Source of the DNA: Atriophallophorus winterbourni
Taxonomy: Eukaryota; Platyhelminthes; Trematoda; Plagiorchiida; Microphallidae
DNA length: 64,000 bases
Direction of reading: 5' to 3'
Assembly: GCA_013407085.1 (NCBI GenBank)
Contig: JACCGJ010000305.1
Span: 1-64,000 of the forward strand
Below are positions 46,201 to 54,494 of the stretch, in pieces. Each line of letters starts with the position of its first letter. Within the stretch, counting starts at the first letter, position 1. The notes below the pieces were generated by a model that did not search any database, was not told the origin of the DNA, and saw only the letters and a program-made list of their open reading frames with translations. The translations under genes were made by a program, and so were the position numbers.

Positions 46201-48111
46201 ATGATACAAAACACAGGACTGTACAAAGCACTAAAGAAATTCATATAGCATTGTACCCACATACAATTGTTTGGAAACCGATATTGCTGCAAACCGAAGT
46301 CAGCGGCACAAATGTAGTTTATTACGTGCCATAACGCTTGTTCTATATCGTTGTACCATGTATGAAGAAAAAAGAACAAAATCACGAAATAGCATGTAGT
46401 GAAACTACAAAAACAATCTGCTATTTCGTGCATTTGCATATCTCGCTTGTCTGGTTTTTTAGGGTCTGCTTATATGCCTCTCTTGCTTGCACGGAAATGC
46501 AATGATGCAGTGCTTCTGTGCTGTGCAGCTATCATAGCGATAAATTGATTGTCACCGGTAGTAAGCTGCGTGCGGAAACACGTTGGAGTTTGACTGCCAT
46601 GCTATTCTCATTTTCATATCTGCCTAGGCACCAGCAACCCGACAGTATCTTAGCCCACGTGCAGTCTATGACTGCGCGGCATTTTGCCTGGATCAGGCTT
46701 GTGTTTTCAAACATGCGTACTAGGCTGCTTCATGCTGCTTTGATCTTCGTGTGGCTCCCGACCTGAGATCCATGATGCTGATGATGAGCCACTACGTGCA
46801 TTCCAATCACGGGCCACGACGAATGTCGTTTCTAGTTACTATCGACGATGAATTGAAGTTGCTTATAGTACGCGCATTATGGTCGACAGGTAACGTTTGG
46901 CCGTATGTCAGAACAAGAGTTACATTGTCAAGGCGATTGACAGCGAGCGCTACATCCTGCGGGCAAAATCCACTTTAGTGCGCTCTATAAATGAGCGAAT
47001 GTGTATAATCGACGACTGGGACGAAAATCTGTTTGAATCTACGTCCAGAAAAGCATACGCCAAAGACAAGCCGTTTTCCGAGCAGTATCCTCATGTCCCA
47101 CAATCCATATATAAAGTGTTACGTATATTTATGATTTCAGCTTACCGACATTTCACCTAACCACAGGGAGTCGAAAACACGTCGTATCGTAGGGATACCG
47201 TAGCACACATGAAGACCATGAAGTTTTTGGGATGATAAAGTGATGTTAGAGAATGACTTGGAAATTGTTTGAATGCACCTCTTTAGTATTTGTACATTCA
47301 AGTGCAACCTACTAGGCAGCAGGGAAGATGGGCGTGTGCGCTAATTATTCGCCTACGGGACTTCGCTCAGAAATTTTCCGTGGTTTTCCTCTGAAAGCTT
47401 TTTCTGCAATCTAAAAATCGTAAGGAAGCGGGAATTGTGAATCAGGGATTTCCATTATAGATGGACTCCCACTAGTAGCAGACGAGCTTCATTTACCCGG
47501 AGCACATTGATTTCAATGGTCAGTAACCTGCCAGACGATAACTTGGTCATGAACTAAGATGAGAAAATCGCGCTGTGAGCTCGGAGATAGCCACTGGGCA
47601 AAACAAACCGGACTATCACAATATATGAAACAATTTACAACCAGCCCATTAAAAATTTATAAATATAAGATAAATAATAAATAGACGTGAAGAGAGAATT
47701 CAAAAACTCAACTTACAATAATTTTTTCGTACTCATCGACCAACTGAACAGCAAGCTTCGGCTTGAAAAGATTTAACGAAGTAGAACCAGAAATAGTCGA
47801 CGTTGGTACACCAGGTGGATCCTGGAAACAAGCTAGATTGAAACGGATATTCGATTGGTAGCAGTAAATAGAAAAACTCATTCCAAGGTGATTTACAAAA
47901 GCAGAGCTTTCATATTAGAATATAGCTTCTCATGGAAGAACTTTTTATATGAGATCAGTAAATCAGCAGACATATATGATGCCAAATATCTTACCAGATA
48001 GAAACCACTAGGAATAACTAAAGAATCTCTATGGTACATCATAAGTTCCAGCGTAGATTGAATGCGAAATTTAAAGAGGTCACTGACAGCTGGCCCTGAT
48101 GTTGTTTTCAT
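28050..48111 (-). CDS. ZFYVE1: ZFYVE1/DFCP1-like protein: GTPase domain and two FYVE fingers
   Basis: Exons in transcript order: 48111-47995 (putative first), 47821-47717, 44028-43800, 43291-42959, [one or more not found], 32614-32294, 31848-31621, 30745-30240, 30074-29896, 28279-28050. All have GT-AG edges and matching phases except across the gap. P-loop GNTGDGKSHT and switch DTEG are in the third listed exon; the fourth holds LGPAVIIFQET. A cysteine-rich middle (CRSCFARCG, YYCKDCY) spans 32294-31848. FYVE-like fingers are NCSICKFEF...HHCRACGRGVCATC and HCSICNKTF...HHCRSCGQGVCDPC, each preceded by a (P)DYW motif. In vertebrates DFCP1 binds PI3P on ER omegasomes and lipid droplets and hydrolyses nucleotides. 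Family assignment is firm; the N-terminus is not. Confidence 0.85.
28705..29660 (+). mobile_element. piggyBac-type DNA transposon remnant in the last ZFYVE1 intron
   Basis: 956 bp bounded by TTAA at 28705-28708 and 29657-29660, with perfect 15-bp inverted ends CACTTTCGCCGCATC (28709-28723) and its complement (29642-29656). The interior encodes a piggyBac transposase C-terminus on +, antisense to ZFYVE1. A further inverted repeat (atgtaccaataatggtacat) lies at 29591-29610. About one quarter of the size of a usual autonomous element, so internally deleted. Confidence 0.9.
28941..29338 (+). pseudogene. piggyBac transposase C-terminal fragment
   Basis: Two frames joined by a slip in the run of T near 29013-29018. 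The first reads KSTKWYRKLAIELLLGTPVVNAW, the KW..K...LL...VNA helix region of piggyBac transposases. The second ends in a cysteine-rich finger with CRSCNEQ at 29200-29220, YCDSCEGKPSLYVPCF near 29270-29320, and a stop at 29337-29339. The DDD catalytic core lies upstream in the family and is absent here, so it cannot be active. Confidence 0.85.
29896..30074 (-). CDS. ZFYVE1: ZFYVE1 exon between the two FYVE fingers
   Basis: Acceptor ttccag before 30074, donor aaaa|gtaaat after 29896. Completes CDECY of finger 1, then a serine-rich linker, GRKALEMCSATINSVPPVFSMF, which matches the position of the inter-finger linker in the vertebrate protein. Confidence 0.85.
30240..30745 (-). CDS. ZFYVE1: ZFYVE1 exon with first FYVE finger, carrying a long insertion
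   Basis: 506 nt, acceptor ttttcag, donor GCGATGA|gtgagt. Holds LTDSLAPDYWQPNS and CSICKFEF; then some 65-75 residues rich in S, D and N separate the first Cys pair from HHCRACGRGVCATC. Standard FYVE domains have only about a dozen residues there. The residues before HHCR are TAI, so the basic patch seen in PI3P binders is weak in this finger. Confidence 0.9.
31621..31848 (-). CDS. ZFYVE1: ZFYVE1 exon, cysteine-rich middle part 2
   Basis: 76 codons between ttttcag and cag|gtgacc. DCYALG... then GYILECKRHGIIYQSR and WEIIHVW, matching the block between the zinc-binding middle and finger 1 of ZFYVE1. Confidence 0.85.
31913..32090. mobile_element. Fold-back MITE with CCGTATTTTTCGGACTATAAG-type ends
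   Basis: 178 bp. The two arms of about 75-80 nt are near-perfect inverted repeats (cggactataaggcgcacat at both ends, caaaaatcggcagtgagcc-type inner parts), separated by about 20 nt. Flanked on both sides by tatata, so a TA target duplication is likely. Inside a ZFYVE1 intron. Confidence 0.85.
32294..32614 (-). CDS. ZFYVE1: ZFYVE1 exon, cysteine-rich middle part 1
   Basis: 107 codons between ttatccag and gtaag|gtaag. Begins SLRTRVRQILNDTTVRSPRK, matching the helical segment after the GTPase domain; then EYFTCPITCRSCFARCGLGVGH and LYYCK. Confidence 0.85.
33028..33691. mobile_element. Inverted-repeat element with arms of about 190 bp
   Basis: Left arm gttcggtcgatatcgatgtt ... ctcgttggtacgtgtc (33028-about 33210); right arm is its diverged complement (about 33495-33691), sharing cgtggtacgttgtgag, aaccgtgtaaacgactgaga and gttcggtcgatat. 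Middle of about 280 bp shows no coding. An aged DNA element or foldback in a ZFYVE1 intron. Confidence 0.65.
34207..34440 (+). pseudogene. LINE endonuclease fragment
   Basis: CKERVRQATGNDILTVVRDWNARSG at about 34310-34392 matches the VLVGDFNARV block of the endonuclease; the flanks are degraded. Confidence 0.55.
34465..34690 (-). mobile_element. SINE, near full length
   Basis: gtttgaaaacacaagcctgatcc at the left, ctgcacgattgcagaccc-like end at the right. Confidence 0.85.
35045..35240 (-). repeat. Repeat R2, copy 1
   Basis: Inverted match to 44870-45075, sharing gaaccagtgaatga, ttcgaattc, ccgtctcagataacccagacc and tctgaacagctgg. Diverged, non-coding. Confidence 0.65.
35241..37680. other. ZFYVE1 intron; possible worn RT fragment at 36000-36200
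   Basis: Only one hint of coding: VADGIMEQAYLGTQ near 36075-36120 (+) resembles the FNFVVDEIMEQ block of endonuclease-type LINE RTs. Otherwise no recognisable gene. Confidence 0.35.
37953..38216 (+). pseudogene. Gypsy D gag, N-terminal part
   Basis: MSTDSDLSSLRHLLKFQLDV, then LAATMIEFNFDPETNGTLDSEY and, after a frameshift near 38130, YEDIFRVDVSGEEDSEEVRL. This is the F.FDP....F..W...YED.F..D pattern of flatworm gypsy Gag proteins. Confidence 0.65.
38235..39145 (-). pseudogene. LINE RT C-terminus with terminal zinc finger, inserted in gag
   Basis: The - strand order is: a TKVLGQGIVSPPIITVGNCQ-like block near 39050, FTYFRSTIADN near 38950, ALLYGSETWTTHARHERKLNAFHLRSIRRG near 38710-38800, RRLQWLGNVYRIENGRIP near 38600-38650, and a final CKRCGSDYSFRIEMFIHSKSC finger near 38260-38320. 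The C2H2-like finger at the very end is characteristic of this endonuclease-RT LINE group. Its 5' part (endonuclease and RT core) is missing, as expected for 5' truncation on insertion. Confidence 0.8.
39210..39910 (+). pseudogene. Gypsy D gag, C-terminal part with zinc knuckle
   Basis: ELNKFTNLIIPLELREV near 39270-39320, FGDQSSLSRIQYH (shifted frame) near 39352-39395, DVNIRLLHRLDQDSFMTLQ near 39530-39590, and a CCHC knuckle CRHCGAWHFHRQC at about 39781-39820. Several frameshifts. Confidence 0.7.
40935..41260 (-). pseudogene. LINE RT C-terminal fragment
   Basis: Diverged copy of the 38.7-39.1 kb LINE block: the reverse complement has cctggactgtccacgc and ccgaggcaaccgaaagctg corresponding to the SETWTTH and RKLTVKTKM regions. 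Confidence 0.55.
41375..41442 (-). mobile_element. SINE internal fragment
   Basis: cgcacatgggatgagatactg to cccagacagatatgac only. Confidence 0.65.
41777..42012 (-). mobile_element. SINE, near full length with (TATGG)n tail
   Basis: gtatggtatggtatgaaagc at the left end, tactgcacgataacg at the right. Confidence 0.9.
42065..42150 (+). pseudogene. LINE endonuclease N-terminal fragment
   Basis: Degenerate GL(K)RRKVHVAALQETPL, the same block as in UTP15 intron 6. Confidence 0.5.
42155..42228 (-). mobile_element. SINE, short form with a (GAT)n-type tail
   Basis: gatgatgtgaaagcacaagcc to cgtgggctaagaa; truncated at the same internal point as several other short copies. Confidence 0.8.
42518..42612 (-). 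mobile_element. SINE, 5'-shortened copy
   Basis: atgcacaagccttatccag to cccaggcctggacagatt. Confidence 0.8.
42812..42912. mobile_element. Short MITE with ends of about 38 bp
   Basis: catccgatttgcgtagacga at the left and tcgtctacgcaaaatgg-type complement at the right, inner parts ttacaaagcaactg / cagttgcttgtaa. Followed by (AT)n at 42912-42930. In a ZFYVE1 intron. Confidence 0.75.
42959..43291 (-). CDS. ZFYVE1: ZFYVE1 exon, GTPase domain second half
   Basis: 333 nt, acceptor tttttag, donor tctg|gtaaga. Completes DTEG, then MLGTSVNLNQQKRLLLKIF, ISDVVIYVTKASRLHTDMF and LGPAVIIFQETRHT, matching the vertebrate ZFYVE1 GTPase-like domain through its guanine-base side. Confidence 0.9.
43800..44028 (-). 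CDS. ZFYVE1: ZFYVE1 exon, P-loop (parent of the retrocopy)
   Basis: 229 nt, acceptor gaaacag, donor gaag|gtttgt. Holds VVSVVGNTGDGKSHTMN and SIADDCIILDTEG. The exon and 265 bp of the intron downstream are copied at 26898-27391. Confidence 0.92.
44870..45075 (+). repeat. Repeat R2, copy 2
   Basis: Inverted relative to 35045-35240; see that entry for shared blocks. Confidence 0.65.
45187..45400 (+). pseudogene. LINE C-terminal fragment
   Basis: Begins like 6898 (tgcctgtcggctttcttttttga) and reads RIRWQRCVANIDVCKRVIGPRDNGLKEMLMPAR, then VLRMPHHRTP. A decayed tail continues to about 45600. Confidence 0.65.
45612..45655 (-). mobile_element. SINE 3' terminus only
   Basis: gtatgaaagcacaagcctgatcc to gccgcacagt; about 44 bp, abutting a gag remnant. 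Confidence 0.75.
45656..46110 (-). pseudogene. Gypsy gag remnant (another lineage)
   Basis: The - strand reads FTLPAFDTTHPRLWFAQIEALFES near 46000-46075 (the LP.F....P.LWF.Q.E..F motif that opens many gypsy Gag proteins), then ARTPSQHLRHLIQL and WAQKVDKRVLPSLPNDLHNVL near 45690-45800. Frameshift between the parts. Its end at 45656 abuts a SINE end. Confidence 0.75.
46375..46795 (+). mobile_element. LINE 3'UTR, interrupted by a SINE
   Basis: acgaaatagcatgtagtgaaactac starts the 3'UTR; it is interrupted by the SINE at about 46494-46718 and resumes to gatccatgatgctgatgatgag. Confidence 0.65.
46494..46718 (+). mobile_element. SINE, near full length
   Basis: tgatgcagtgcttctgtgctg to tgtgttttcaaacatgcg. 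Confidence 0.85.
46800..47160 (+). other. Unassigned coding-like stretch
   Basis: Two overlapping frames; the second reads KSYIVKAIDSERYILRAKST, then INERMCIIDDWDENLFEST. The composition looks protein-like and there is a frame switch near 46900, suggesting a decayed coding element, but I do not recognise the family. Confidence 0.3.
47290..47560 (+). repeat. Repeat R1, diverged copy
   Basis: gtgcaacctactaggcagcag, ttccgtggttttcctctgaa, atggactcccactagtagcag and gagcttcatttacccggagc follow the order of R1 with many changes. In ZFYVE1 intron 2. Confidence 0.6.
47717..47821 (-). CDS. ZFYVE1: ZFYVE1 exon upstream of the P-loop
   Basis: 105 nt, acceptor tttccag, donor tatt|gtaagt. DPPGVPTSTISGSTS then KLAVQLVDEYEKII, aligning with the strand that precedes the P-loop region of ZFYVE1. 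Its last 14 nt reappear at 27392-27405 fused to the next exon. Confidence 0.85.
47995..48111 (-). CDS. ZFYVE1: Putative first coding exon of ZFYVE1
   Basis: From an ATG at 48111 to donor tatctg|gtaaga: 39 codons, MKTTSGPAVSDLF...VIPSGFYL, phase 0 and compatible with the next exon. No similarity to the vertebrate N-terminal zinc fingers. An alternative is that coding continues upstream, for example into 48222-48412. Confidence 0.45.
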
Positions 48112-48221
48112 GACATTCTGTCAGATGACTGTCGAAGAGGACTGAGACTAAAGGACACCGAATAAAAGCAGAAGCTCTCTTATGTGTGATGATTTGTGCA
48201 TTCAAAGAATGCACACTCTAT

Positions 48222-48412
48222 TTCCAATACCGTCTTGTTCACGGATCCAAGTGGATGCAGGAAGAAACTGTTGGCTACCAGTAACTGAGGTGGCATACTT
48301 GGATGAAGAAACCCACAGCCGCGGTAACTTCAGGCAGAAATATTCGCTTAAATGAGGATGCTCAAAATATTTGTCTAACACGTGGTTGGAAAACACTCGC
48401 GATAGAGCTGCA
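48222..48412 (-). CDS. Possible further upstream exon
   Basis: An open frame after a good acceptor (cgttttgcag) reads LSRVFSNHVLDKYF, then LPRLWVSSSKYATSVTGSQQ, with a possible donor gacg|gtattg. No family recognised; it could belong to ZFYVE1's 5' end or to another gene. Confidence 0.3.
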
Positions 48413-49159
48413 AAACGAAGCCAAACGCGCCAATATGGTCTGTTGAGTCATGACATGAGAGTTTATATTAGATAGTTTTGGTACATTGTTTTAAAACCAA
48501 ATTACGCGCCTTTGCTTTGATGCTTGGCAATAAGTATGATTTCATGTTTGTGTTCGACAAGGATTACGATGGGCGAATAATCAAAAGCATAAGAGCGAAC
48601 GCCGAAGAAAACTATCTTATAGTTGAAACTATTCTGCAGTTCAGCTGCGAGCGATTTCGTTCGTTTTTAAAACACTACCAAAATAGCATACAATAATACA
48701 TCTGCAATGCTGACTTCTACTCGCCGTTATAAGGACTTCAGTTGTGAACATGGAAGAATGCGAGAGAAATCTTATTCCTGTCAGTACGCTGTTTTGGCTG
48801 GCTACCCACAGATATTCATAAGTCTGATGACGTTTCAGTGTAATTTTCAGCCAGACTTATATCGCACGGAATTGGCAGGTTTCACAATTGTATAGCAGCA
48901 CAGCACCCACGATCACGGTGTTTACTTGTGCTTTATTACAGAAGGAAACGTTAAGGTGTACACAGACGACAGAGGTCAAATCTGTTTGGTATGCGGACTC
49001 TAAGGTGTCAAGTGGAATGCCTTTGCTTACTAAAATACAACTGGTAAAGTACACACCATTACTTTATCGATATGACAGTTAATCAAAATTTGAAATAGAT
49101 GCGCTTCAACTAAGCAACAGGCTTCAACATTGCACATAGGTAAAGTACATACTACAGCT

Positions 49160-49370
49160 TGTTAATTAAAGACAGTCCAGCGTTGTTTGAATTAACTATC
49201 ACAAGCATATTCTCGATCATAATCATTGTCATCATGAAGTAAAAATCTGGAGCAAGACAACGTGATAGCAGCACGAAAGAATGGCAGATAAAATATGTGA
49301 AAAAGCGAGCAAGCGAATACGTATAACAAGCAGCTTGCATTTGTAGTTTCATTGCTTGCGATTTTGTATT
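49160..49370 (-). mobile_element. LINE 3'UTR fragment, antisense
   Basis: The reverse complement starts atcgcaagcaatgaaactac and ends gctccagatttttacttcat plus an atgatgac tail. Confidence 0.65.
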
Positions 49371-49479
49371 GTATGGTTTCTTCAAGGATAAGATAGAATG
49401 ACAAAGGACAAAAATTATGACAGCAACTAGATTTTGTTTTCTAATTTGCTATCAAACACAATACAATTATATAGGATGA

Positions 49480-49590
49480 TGATGATGTGAAAGCACAAGC
49501 CTGATCCAGGCAAAGTGCCGCACAGTCAGAGACTGTACATGGGCTGAGATACTGTCAGGTTACCCAGGCCTAGACAGATTAGACAAAATT
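49480..49590 (-). mobile_element. SINE, 5'-shortened, with a (GAT)n-type tail
   Basis: gatgatgatgtgaaagcaca to cccaggcctagacagatt. Confidence 0.85.
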
Positions 49591-49649
49591 ATATAGGATA
49601 AAAAAATATGGCACACATAATAAACTGTATTAACATCATTGATTTCGAT

Positions 49650-50520
49650 TTGCAGTCATATCGCGTTAGGTTTCCAACCATCTATTTGGAGATCCTTTGG
49701 ACCGTACCCAGACAAATAAATATGCCCCACACAACCTAGCGCTACGGTCAGCCCCTCTATCACTGTGTGCCATGTCATTGCTTGACCGCCCGTTCGTTCC
49801 ATCCAGCTTCTACCAGACTCTACGAATAAGGCTTGGTATGAAAAGCGGTAACATGGCATTCTTAAAACTTGTATAAATGGCTAGGGTGAGCAAGTGTGCT
49901 TCGCCTACACGCTAAGACCTCGCCCTCAGTAAACCCACAAGTAGAGATGAAATTGATTAGGTAAACGAAGATATCCACCAGCTCTAGATTTACATCGCAG
50001 ACAGTTAGATTTGGAAGCGAATCGCTGCCGTCCTGGGCAAGTGTTTCAGGTGAAAAGCCTAAACCATTTGCGCTTGACAATATAGGAAAGGCAACATTTC
50101 ACTGTATTCGTAGCCCGGATTTTGGAGAACCGCAGCAGTCTTGAATATGGGTTTTCTACTTGTTAACTACGAGGCACATGCAGCAAATTGAAGCTACATG
50201 TATCATGCTGTCCAGAGTTTGTTGATTTCTACGAGGGTCATCTCCCAGAACTGCAACGTCATCCACATACTCTAGATCAGTAGCCTTAGATGATCGCGAA
50301 TTTTAAAGAAATAGCGAGATGTGACAGCGCTAGCGACCATTTTTCTGGAATTACTGAACAAGGATGACAACTGTCCGTACGCTCGAACACAGCCCGATAT
50401 TTGGCAATACATTTTAAAGATTCAAACATACTCCTCGGGCAGCAGCAGACAAGGGTGTCTAGAAGTACCAAGATAGTATAACTGCGGAGCGCATGGCGTT
50501 CCACGTGCGTCAAAAGGAAT
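49650..50520 (-). pseudogene. RTE-like LINE: RT end and C-terminal fragment
   Basis: On - , DLEYVDDVAVLGDDPR at about 50230-50280 is an RT YxDD box; then SLPNLTVCDVNLELVDIFVYL near 49970-50030 and the C-terminal VESGRSWMERTGGQAMTWH near 49765-49830. Same group as 6898-7300. Confidence 0.75.
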
Positions 50521-51451
50521 CTTGGAATTCTATTGATACATCCACAGCTGGGATGAAAAGCAGTTTATTCCTCATTGATATGGTTTCCCCGATCGGTTGA
50601 GTAAAGTAGAACCAGTGAAATGAAACTGACACCAAGATTATTTTCACATGAATCATGTCATCATTTTTTGAAAATCTAAGCAATTAGATACTTTACAAGA
50701 GATCGTAACTCATTCTTCGGTCCAAATGATAACAAACAAGGCATGAATTTCTCAACCAACTCAACCCTAATCCTTGAAAAATGACGGTACAAAGACATCA
50801 CGGCCTGATGCCTTGTGACTATTAAGGCAGCAGCCATGTATGCGTCAAATCAATTCTCACGCCCAAAACAGGCAACGCTTTCCATGAAACATCCTCCATC
50901 ACATAACAATTATAAGTCAGATGGGAAGCAGATTAATTATAGTAATATTTTACTCAGCGCGTGAAAGTGGCGTTTAGTCGATGAGCGAAATATTATCAAC
51001 AATGGTCAGTTGAATTCGAGTATAATCGATAAAAGGCTTTACAATTAATAAGAAAAGAGTTCGTATTTAGCGCACACGAATCAAAACATACAAGAATTTT
51101 CAGCAGTATGTTGACACTCAGAATTCGATTTTCGATTAGCTTGAAGCATTAAGTCCAAAGGGGCACTGATGCGGGGCAGTGAACTTGAATTCGAATCATT
51201 AGATTTCATAGTGATGCCCATGTAGGTAACAGGATTCTGGAAACGAAGATGCGTGAAGATAAAACTATGCACAAGAAAAGAAGGTAACATATATATGACC
51301 AATAAATCGTCTTCTAAACATAAAACGGGAATTAAATCATGAGGTACAGAAGCGAATGTGTGGAAACCGATACGGGCTTATAAGAAACAGTGGTACGGTT
51401 GATTACGTGGAGTCCAAATATGCCTTGAACTTTAAGCGAACCTGCTTTAGT

Positions 51452-51685
51452 GCAGTATTTCTGTGCTGTACGGCTAACATCGTGCTAAATTGATTGGCCA
51501 CCGGTAGTGAGCTGCATGCTGGAACACGCTGGAGTCACAATACCATTACTATTTTCTTTCTATTTTTTTTGTCATGTCTGTCTAGGCCTGGGCAACCTGA
51601 CAGTATCTCAGCCCACGTACAGACTCTGACTGTGCGGCACTTTGCCTAGATCTGGCTTGTGCTTTCAAATCACACACATCACATG
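51452..51685 (+). mobile_element. SINE, near full length with a CAT-rich tail
   Basis: tgcagtatttctgtgctgta to tgctttcaaatcacacacatcac. Confidence 0.85.
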
Positions 51686-51739
51686 ACGATTATTATTATT
51701 ACACAAGTCTTTACAGACGATGTGCCAACAAGTATACCA

Positions 51740-52344
51740 TGAAGAGGGCACATGATGAAAGAAAAATACAGGTTCCATGGTTCTTGTTGAAGGCGACATA
51801 CTACCCGGTTGCCAAGGCCGAAGTAGGGGGTTGGCTTAGGGGACACCACCCGGAGCCTTTGACCCAAAAGTCTACCCGCAAGGCAGCGGTTTTTTTCCTT
51901 CACGAGAGCCGGTGACCATTTTGAGGGTTCTTGCGCCTCTCTTGAAGTGCTTCGGCGATTGTTCGAGTACGCCCCTCTAGCCTTTGCACGACCAGGTGCA
52001 ACCTGCAAGGCAGCAAGGATTTTTCCTCAGGGTTCACTCCCGAAGCCTTTCCCGCAATTGGGTATGCCGCAAGGCAGCGGAGGTTTGGAATCAGGGTTTT
52101 CCTTCCCTTAGATGGACTGCCCTCCCAGGCTGACGAGCTCCATCTACCCGGAGCAAACTGGTTTTGAGGCGCCAGTCATCCGCCTTCGCCCCTTCTCCTG
52201 TCAGTAGAAGCAATTCCGCCACGTGCAGGCCAGGAGCTGGGCTTTGGTTGTCAGAGGCTGTTTGAGACGCACGCCATATGGGAGCATTTTATAGACAGTG
52301 GGAGCTCATCCCCACTGCCGCCCCCGGCTGTGACAACCTGCTTA
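51740..52344 (+). repeat. Repeat L/R1 composite copy
   Basis: First part (ctacccggttgccaaggccgaagtaggggg, cacccggagcctttgaccc) matches 63508-63590; second part (about 51975-52344) matches R1. Their adjacency here suggests that L and R1 belong to the 5' region of one LINE family. Confidence 0.65.
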
Positions 52345-52909
52345 TAACCCGCCGAGGACTGTTCCTCGGCGTAATTTTTCCAGAGACATTTCCACCTTTT
52401 GGGTAAACATCTGACATTTTTATCCATTAAAAGGCAAATGGACGCGGAAAAATCAGCGGTATAAAAGCTTCATTAATTATGAGAAAATTCGACGACAAAA
52501 ATAAACACATCATTCCCAAGGGCGTTAGATGATATGGAACAATCTAACTGGCTTGTAGTGAAAATTATTTCTTCCTGTATCATAATCCAAGAGTTCGCCC
52601 TGGCTCTTTTGTTTGGGGTTTTGCAGTTCTGTGTGCCAACATGTACAACAATCAGCACTGATCACTGGATCATAAAGAAGCCTTCGGATACATCCTACGC
52701 CCTAAACGAAAAGACGATATCAAGCGTCCTCTGAGGCTGATGGGGAAGAATTTGTGTAGGCTCAGCGATATTTTTCACAAAACCGCATTTTAATATGCGA
52801 TCGGGAAGTTCAAACTGGTACCAGTTTCAATAATATACCAACCATTCGTGTACATCCCATCCCTTTAAGTCACGCGTTATCTAGCAATCGCCGGATCGAG
52901 TGTTGACAC

Positions 52910-53055
52910 TGTAATGAGCTCAAGTGATCAGGAGAACAGTGAAAAGTCAAAGGCCTAGAATGTAGGCTTTATCGAACTTGGAAAAAGAGTACAGGCTGCA
53001 AAACAAAGAAAGAGTTTAGTGGGGTACAATAACGTGTACAAACAAACATACTACA
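52910..53055 (-). repeat. Gypsy B 3' LTR
   Basis: 146 bp, differs from the 5' LTR at only a handful of positions. Confidence 0.9.
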
Positions 53056-53162
53056 TTCTTCCCGGCGCGAAAGAGTAAAGGTATTAAGGGGGTTCGGACT
53101 TAGGTGGTGATGGCGAAAAACGGTGATTGAACAGCATAGATGATTATATATATATGAATGGA

Positions 53163-54490
53163 TTAGGCCTCGCGATTCCGTAGTTGGTACGGACGCACAC
53201 GTTGTTGCTCTATCAATATTTGATTCACATCCGGATTGGATTGTGTCTGATTCGATTCAGTTAGCTCTGCTTGACAAGGCTCCATATCAGGCACTACATT
53301 GCCGGCGTCTGCATTATTGGAATCGGTCACGTCATTTTCCATCTGTTCAAACAATGTAGGATCAAGCTCAGGTGGGAGAGTTGAGCGATTACCGAGAGGT
53401 GCAAAATGTCTCAATGAAACCGTATCCTCTCTGCCATCAGGTAGCCGAACGATGGCATATTGTTGATTACACTCAGGTAGGTCCACTTGCTCCGCGACGG
53501 GATCGTATTTAGATGTGCGGTTATATTTTCTCAGTAGCACGGGGCCGGGAGAACTTAGCCAAGTGGGAAGAGATACGCCAGTTGTAGACTTTCGGCAGTA
53601 CGAGAATATACGTTCATGAGGAGTGGCGTTAGTAGCTGTGCATAATAAGGATCACATGGAGTGAATTGCTTGCAGGAGGACATCTTCCCAGTGACTGATT
53701 GGCAGATCCTCTGATTTTAGCGCAAGCTGAATCGTCCTCCAAAGTGTTCCATTCAGTCGTTCAACCTGTCCATTGCCTTGTCGATTGTAGCTGGTTGTGC
53801 GACTCGCTGCTATTTCGTTATCGTGTAGGAAGTTTCGAAGTTCCTGGGACATGAAAGCCGCTCCTCTGTCAGAATGTATATATGCTGGCATGCCGAAAAT
53901 CGCAAAAAGTTGGGTCAGACAATTGCTCACAACAGATGCAGTCATTTCGGAACATGAGAATGCGAAAGGTCAGAAGATATCTGTTATTAGATTTAGATGG
54001 CAGCGGACCTTTGAAGTCAATGCTCAAGTGCTCGAAAGGTTGGGTAGCCTTAACGAGGTTGACGGGAGGAGGATTATAAAACTTCGGTTTGACTTCTGAA
54101 CAACTTCGACATTGGTTGACCATTTGTTTCACGTCGGAAACAGAGTAAGGTAAATATCTTGCCCGAATAAAATGTAACGTGCGAGTAATTCCAGGATGGC
54201 ATAGCGTTTCATGAATTTCACGCAATTTATTAATATCACATGACATGGCCGAGCAATGTCTGGAAAGAGCGTCAGCAGCAAGATTTTGCTTTCCAGGACG
54301 GTAAACCACGTCATAATGGAAACCGGATAATTCCAGGCGCCAAAGAAGAATTTTGTCATTCTTTATCTTGCTTTTGTGTTGAATATCATACATAAACGCG
54401 ACTGAACGTTGATCGGTCACGAATTTGAAGTGACTGCCAATCAGATGATGCCGCCATTTCCTGACAGCTTCCACGATAGCATAGGCTTCT
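53163..54490 (-). pseudogene. Gypsy B RNase H end and integrase, broken frames
   Basis: AVRKWRHHLIGSHFK and DQRSVAFMYD (RNase H, near 54395-54465), LCHPGITRTLHF and CRSCSEVKPKF (integrase finger, 54090-54200), LSIDFKGPLPSK near 54000-54030 (first D), HSDRGAAF near 53850-53875 (second D), NRQGNGQVERLNGTLW near 53735-53785 (E), and a C-terminal ending RPYQLRNREA at 53163-53200. Separate frames require several repairs, so it is inactive. Confidence 0.85.
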
Positions 54491-54494
54491 TTTT

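Noticed and set aside
48478..48696. Open frame of 72 codons, + strand
   Set aside because: No recognisable motif, no splice context chosen, single short frame; not called.
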